Assembly (NCBI RefSeq): GCF_028389875.1
Contig: NC_084667.1
Location: forward strand, 62,474,570 to 62,538,569
DNA: 64,000 bases
Reading direction: 5' to 3'
Source of the DNA: Rhea pennata
Lineage: Eukaryota > Chordata > Aves > Rheiformes > Rheidae
Positions 59,491-64,000 of this stretch are shown here, piece after piece; the first letter of the stretch is position 1; each line of letters opens with the position of its first letter. The position numbers were made by a program, and so were the translations under genes. Below the pieces are notes generated by a model, which was not told where the DNA came from, did no database searches, and saw only the letters and a program-made list of their open reading frames with translations.

Positions 59491-60837
59491 AGTAGTAAAA
59501 CCTTTAAAATCATTATTATGTTTTTAATTCATTATTTTAATTCATTATTTTATTATGCAAAATTCATTTTTCCTTCCTAAGAGTAGTATACTCTTTTGAT
59601 TGTTTTTTCTGAAATCTATAATTCAGTTTTATTACTTCATCAAATCCAGTTATTTTCGGTAGCACGTTTTATTGAGCCTCACTCTGCCTTATTAAAGTAG
59701 GTGTGTTGCTAAAGATGTAAAATAATTGGAAACTGGGATCCTGCTTAAGCTGTTCTTTATTCTCTCAGTTCCTCCTGCCTGACCCGAGTGCAACTGCCTT
59801 TGTTACCCTTTCTCTCATCTTTCTTTACCGCTAATGACAACACTGAAACCATGTGCATATGTGACCTTCATTTTCAATTAAAAACAGTTCAGCAGCAATT
59901 GCCCAGTACGCTTATATTCCCTTCTTTGGGTCAAAATCTTGAAGTATTGAACAACTTATTTTCTTAAAACTGTGAAGTGGCATTTTTACAGAGCAAAAGT
60001 AGTCCGTGAGGACAGACCAGTACTTTTCTGTATCGTGCTTTTTCCACTAATTCTGTGGTCTAAGATTTAGTAATTCATTGTGATGTGTTACATGCCCTTA
60101 CGTTAATTTCTGCTGCTCTTGGACGTTTGCCTCCCCGTTTCTAAACAATTGTCTTAAAACTAGTCAAGCAGATGCTACAAAATAAAAGAGAATGGCTACC
60201 CTCGCAGAAATGAGTGAGACCTCCGAGATGCTGATAGGATGACAAATAAGTGTGTCACAGCTGTTTTATAGAAACACTCTACAACTTATTTTTGATTTAT
60301 TCGTTTTGTAAATTTGGAGAGATGAAACACAATGTGTTGATGAATCTTAAATTTTTGGAGGTTTAAAAAAAACTGAAATACAAGCAGTGAATTGCAGAAA
60401 TATTTGGTATGTCTTGTTCAGTAACAACTGGAGAGTTGTGATTCAAGCCTGTCCCTTTAAAAGAAGGGTTTCCTCCAAAGTTGTTTTAAGGTAGAGTCTG
60501 AAAAAGGAAGTAATTTGTAAAATGTTGAAGTGTAGTTCACTGCCAAAGCACAGGGAGAATACTCAAATAGTTGCTCTTATTTTGAAAGTGTGTCGACACG
60601 TAGAGCTTTGCATGTAGTTGCCATTGGCTGCACAACCCCCTCATTTCTGCAGCTAATGATAGCCAGGACTATTAATAATAAACTCATGCCTTGTCATATT
60701 TTACTGCTTAATCATCTTGTTTGGCACTCCCCCATTTGTGTTCTGGGTGGACATAATTCAGGAGTGGAAGCTCACCTGGGCGCTGGTATTACAGCACAGC
60801 AATCAAACAGGCCAGGATTATGCAGATAATGAAAGGA

Positions 60838-61095
60838 CTCCGGCGAGCGTGTGTTTACATACGAAAACTTGAGTGAAGCTGGGGACGGTAAGCAGGCGCC
60901 GTGCCACGGAGCAGCCTCTGCAGGACCATGGCAGCGCTTCCTACGTCACGACCTGCTTGAAGAGTCGGGGTGGGTAGGCAGAAATGCAGAGCACTGGCAC
61001 GTTCGGCATCCTGTCGGCAGGGCTGCTTTAAACTTCCGTCGTGAAGAGCTTGTCTCTGTACAAGTCTTTAGTGACGTGGTCTTGCTTTTACGCGC
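60838..61095. promoter_or_regulatory. CpG-enriched patch in intron 2 with CRE-like sites
   Basis: A short block with more CpG than the surrounding intron. It contains tacgtcac (60942-60949) and tgacgtgg (61072-61079), both near matches to the cAMP-response element TGACGTCA, and an ETS-like cttccg near 61033. It could be an intronic enhancer or alternative promoter; no exon is recognised. Confidence 0.3.
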
Positions 61096-61844
61096 TGTTG
61101 CTGCTTTGAAAATGTGGTCTTCCAAGGGCACTGCTAAACTTTTATTGGGAAAAATGTAATTTGTAAGTGAAGAGCTTCCTGGAAATCGTCATAAATTAAA
61201 AGGTGAAGAGGGGCTATAGCATGGATTTGAATGAAAATAAAATGGGAAAAAGTCATTTTTTGTGTTTTTCTTAATTTACTTTTAATAAGTGTCATTACAG
61301 TTTTAGAATCTAAACTTGAACGCTTTCTTAAATGCTAGCACTGAATGAAGCTTGCGATTCAGCTCAAAGCATTGCTGTCTTTTTCTGGATGATGATATTT
61401 GTTTTGGAGTAGAAAGCAATTGCTTGACTTGATTTTGAGGTTGGTTGTAGTTGAGGGACACTTAGTAACAGCTAAAACGATGCAAGAATAAAAAGTTTCT
61501 AAAAATACGAAAGGAGGAAATAAATTTTATTTCCTCAAAGAAGCTCTTCCTTCTCTCTGTTCATAAATGGTGTTTCGTCTTTAAGTAGAATAGGTTCTTC
61601 CAAGATATGGATGACTTTTTTGTGAAGTACTTTTCATGCTCTTGTTAATGCGTGAATAGCAAATAATAAAATGGGTGGGGAGGAAGTTGAGTCTAGTGTG
61701 ACTTAAAAGCATGAATGTTTTGATTTCAATGATTGGCTATTTGAAAAGAATGATTTGCTGTACTGTTTGTAGGAGTGTTGTTTAGTGTTAATCACCATTC
61801 AGTTATGAATGTAATTCACTAGGTCGAATGATGTTCCACTATTA

Positions 61845-61886
61845 AACATACCTCCTGTAAGTACTCACGGTAAACGGAGGTATGTT
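61845..61886. repeat. 11-bp inverted repeat with a 20-base loop
   Basis: aacatacctcc (61845-61855) and ggaggtatgtt (61876-61886) are exact reverse complements, able to form a short hairpin in the transcript. Confidence 0.9.
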
Positions 61887-64000
61887 CTTTATAGCGATAC
61901 GTTAATGGAAAGGAACAATGTTAGTCCCGTGGACATTATTATGAAGGTAAGGTTCTTTTAAGTTGAAGAAATCTGAAAAAATAAGATGTATTTTTTTTTA
62001 ATGATGATTTCTTTCTTAAAAAATGGATTTCCTGAGATACTGTTGGAGTACTTATGAAATTTCATGCATAATCGAAAGGTAACTTTTCTTTGTTATGGCT
62101 TGCTTTCTCTATACTGCTTATAGTTTAGATTTGTCCTGAATTTTGAGTATAATTTTTTGTTTTGGTTTCTAAGTGGGATTCTTCTTTAGCAGCAGTAAAC
62201 TTTTGTTGACAAGTATCATTTAAAAATACTCTCTCAACACATAGTGTAGCAAAGCATTGAATTTTGAAGAAAGTTGATCTTTATTTTTTCTATAGTATAC
62301 TCTTATTGCTTTCTATTTGCATATATGCAATGGGCTTTGTAATAGAGAGTGGGGATTAAATCAACTTGCCTGAGCCTATATTCAGAGTTCTCCTGGCCTT
62401 GACAGTCTGGAGATCTATAGACGTGTAGGATCAGTGTCTTGTGTTGTAACAGGTATTCCTAGGCTTTAGAATTAAGGTCTGTTTTTGTGTTATTCAGAAT
62501 CAAATATAATTTGATTAAGTTAGCGCTTTTGCCTGTTCCAGGGTTGCTGAATGGGCTCTAAATTTTAGCGGTAGGCCAGTAAAAGGAGATGTGTGTTAAT
62601 GTCTGTGTTACTCTGGCCAGTTGTTACGTGGTAATACTGAAAGGCAAGGGCTGAGCTCAGTGTGTTCAGTGATGTCAAGAGGGACTGTAGTGTAACATTG
62701 AAGAAGTTTGAATTTAACTGTTTATGTGGGAGGATTTTGATATCATATGGATATATTTGTATTTTAATTCAAAAGTGAGATGGCAGTATGTATTTTTTCA
62801 CACAACTTTTTACTTCGATTAAGACCAGTTTTGCACTTGTCATTGGACATGCTAGGACTCAAGTTGGTTTTCCTTAGTTAGAGGTAGAGGATTATATGCA
62901 GAATAAAGGCAGAATTGACTTTTAAAGACAAGGGAGAACTCCAGTTTTCCGAGTTTTTATGTGAAGGTTATTAATCCAAACACTTTCTTGCCAGTCATAT
63001 CCCTTTAAATACTTCCATAGGAAAAAAGGAAAAAAAATATTTCTGTTTATGTTAAAAATGGACACCAACGTTGTTTATTATGTGTAATAAAAAACCCCAT
63101 AATGCATAAAGCTTAATTTTAAAATACCAATCCAGTAGAAATTTTGTACACCATCTATCAGCCTGCATAGTCTACCCCTTGGACGTTCAGAAAATGTTAG
63201 AAGTTTTAATTTATTATAATTTAAACATTTCTTCAAGTTCTCAGGTTTTGGTATTGGTTTTTACTCATTTTCAAGTAGTTCTAAAATTCCTCTTCCTACA
63301 GATTTCTTCTTAAGTAGTTGTAAGAAAAGGTAGGATGATCCCTGAAGGGGGGAAATGAAGAGGAAGCTGTTGCTCACATGTAGAATCAGGAAGTAAAGAG
63401 GAACTAGAAAGACCTGTTTTAAAAAAAGAGATAGGTTATATCTGTTGCAGCGCAACGTAGAGGTGTTGGAGCTTGCTCGATACTGGAAACAGTCGAGTAC
63501 AGAAGAACAGAGCTCTGCTTTAGCTAATTTATCCTGCAAATGAGGAGGAGGGAAATGCTACTAAAGATAAACTGTTTCCGATACCTGAACTTGCTCTCTT
63601 ATCTAAGCTGCTTTTTCTCAACCATTTTAACTCAAGGGACCTCCTAATTCTTAATAATATGAAAAAAGAAATCAGATATTATGGGGATCAGGGACTACTG
63701 AGTGTCCTATTGCTTGGTGAAGAAATGATGATAAATTTGTGAACGGAATTTTGTTTGTGAAATACTTTATTTTACAAAAATAGGTATTTTAGTCTTTTTT
63801 TTTTTAACCTTACAAATACTTCATTGAAAAATACTGACTTGTAAACTTGTTTACAATCTGAATGGGTTAAATTTTCAAGTTTGTGAACAGTAAATGGCAA
63901 GTGGGTTTGAAGGCAGTCCCTGTTGCCATATCGGCGTTAGCATTTCTGCGTGGTCTCATCTAGATGAAGAGTCCTTCTCAAATTGCTCTTTGCAGGTGAT

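Larger units (their letters stand above)
41731..64000 (+). other. PPP2R5E: PPP2R5E intron 2 (start; continues beyond the window)
   Basis: More than 22 kb of AT-rich intron with ancient repeat remnants, microsatellites and homopolymers, listed separately. No further PPP2R5E exon is visible: nothing encodes the expected VPSSEQPELFLKKL continuation. Open frames are all at or below 106 codons and have no family resemblance. The final bases (ctctttgcag, then gtgat) look like an acceptor but do not fit the expected exon 3. Confidence 0.75.

Noticed and set aside
63985-64000. Acceptor-like ctctttgcag at the very end, considered as the start of PPP2R5E exon 3
   Set aside because: The exon should complete an Asp codon and then encode VPSSEQ. 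The visible gtgat gives Gly instead, and too few bases remain to judge.
1-64000. CRISPR arrays, bacterial operons, phage, or other prokaryotic systems
   Set aside because: No regularly spaced repeats, no dense coding and no ribosome-binding sites. The window is plainly vertebrate, with spliced genes and sparse coding.

Overview
The window is vertebrate nuclear DNA, almost certainly from a bird and probably a songbird. Two lines of evidence support this. The genes are animal genes with canonical splice sites, a large CpG-island promoter and long AT-rich introns. In addition, positions 5484-5625 hold a SINE built from a tRNA-Ile-like head joined to an avian CR1 tail ending in attctatgatt; elements of this design have been described from passerines. 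Old MIR/CORE-SINE remnants fit an amniote but add no finer resolution. No bacterial, viral or plasmid-type system was found.

Layout, left to right. Positions 1-11844 are non-coding: intron or 5' flank of WDR89, with the SINE, a GA microsatellite and a reverse-strand MIR relic. Positions 11845-13045 carry the terminal exon of WDR89 with its whole open reading frame (386 codons, + strand); a candidate poly(A) signal lies at 13694. Positions 13,720-37,700 are about 24 kb of intergenic DNA with microsatellites, ancient SINE remnants and one small unexplained CpG-rich patch (16.5-17.1 kb). Positions 37.74-38.97 kb are a strong CpG island: the promoter and untranslated first exon of PPP2R5E (+ strand, donor at 38738). 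After a 2.8-kb intron, the first coding exon of PPP2R5E lies at 41567-41730 (52 codons plus one base). The rest, 41731-64000, is the beginning of a long second intron. Exon 3 was not found.

WDR89 (a WD40 beta-propeller) and PPP2R5E (the B56-epsilon regulatory subunit of protein phosphatase 2A) lie in tandem on the same strand. As I recall it, this is also the mammalian order (human 14q23). I see no sign that they share a promoter or a function. The most useful non-routine observations concern the PPP2R5E leader (three upstream AUGs, two possible donors, minus-strand donors suggesting divergent transcription), the lineage-informative SINE, a perfect 15-bp palindromic duplication in intron 2, and two CpG-rich patches with no gene assigned. 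Nothing here is a clear new biological system.
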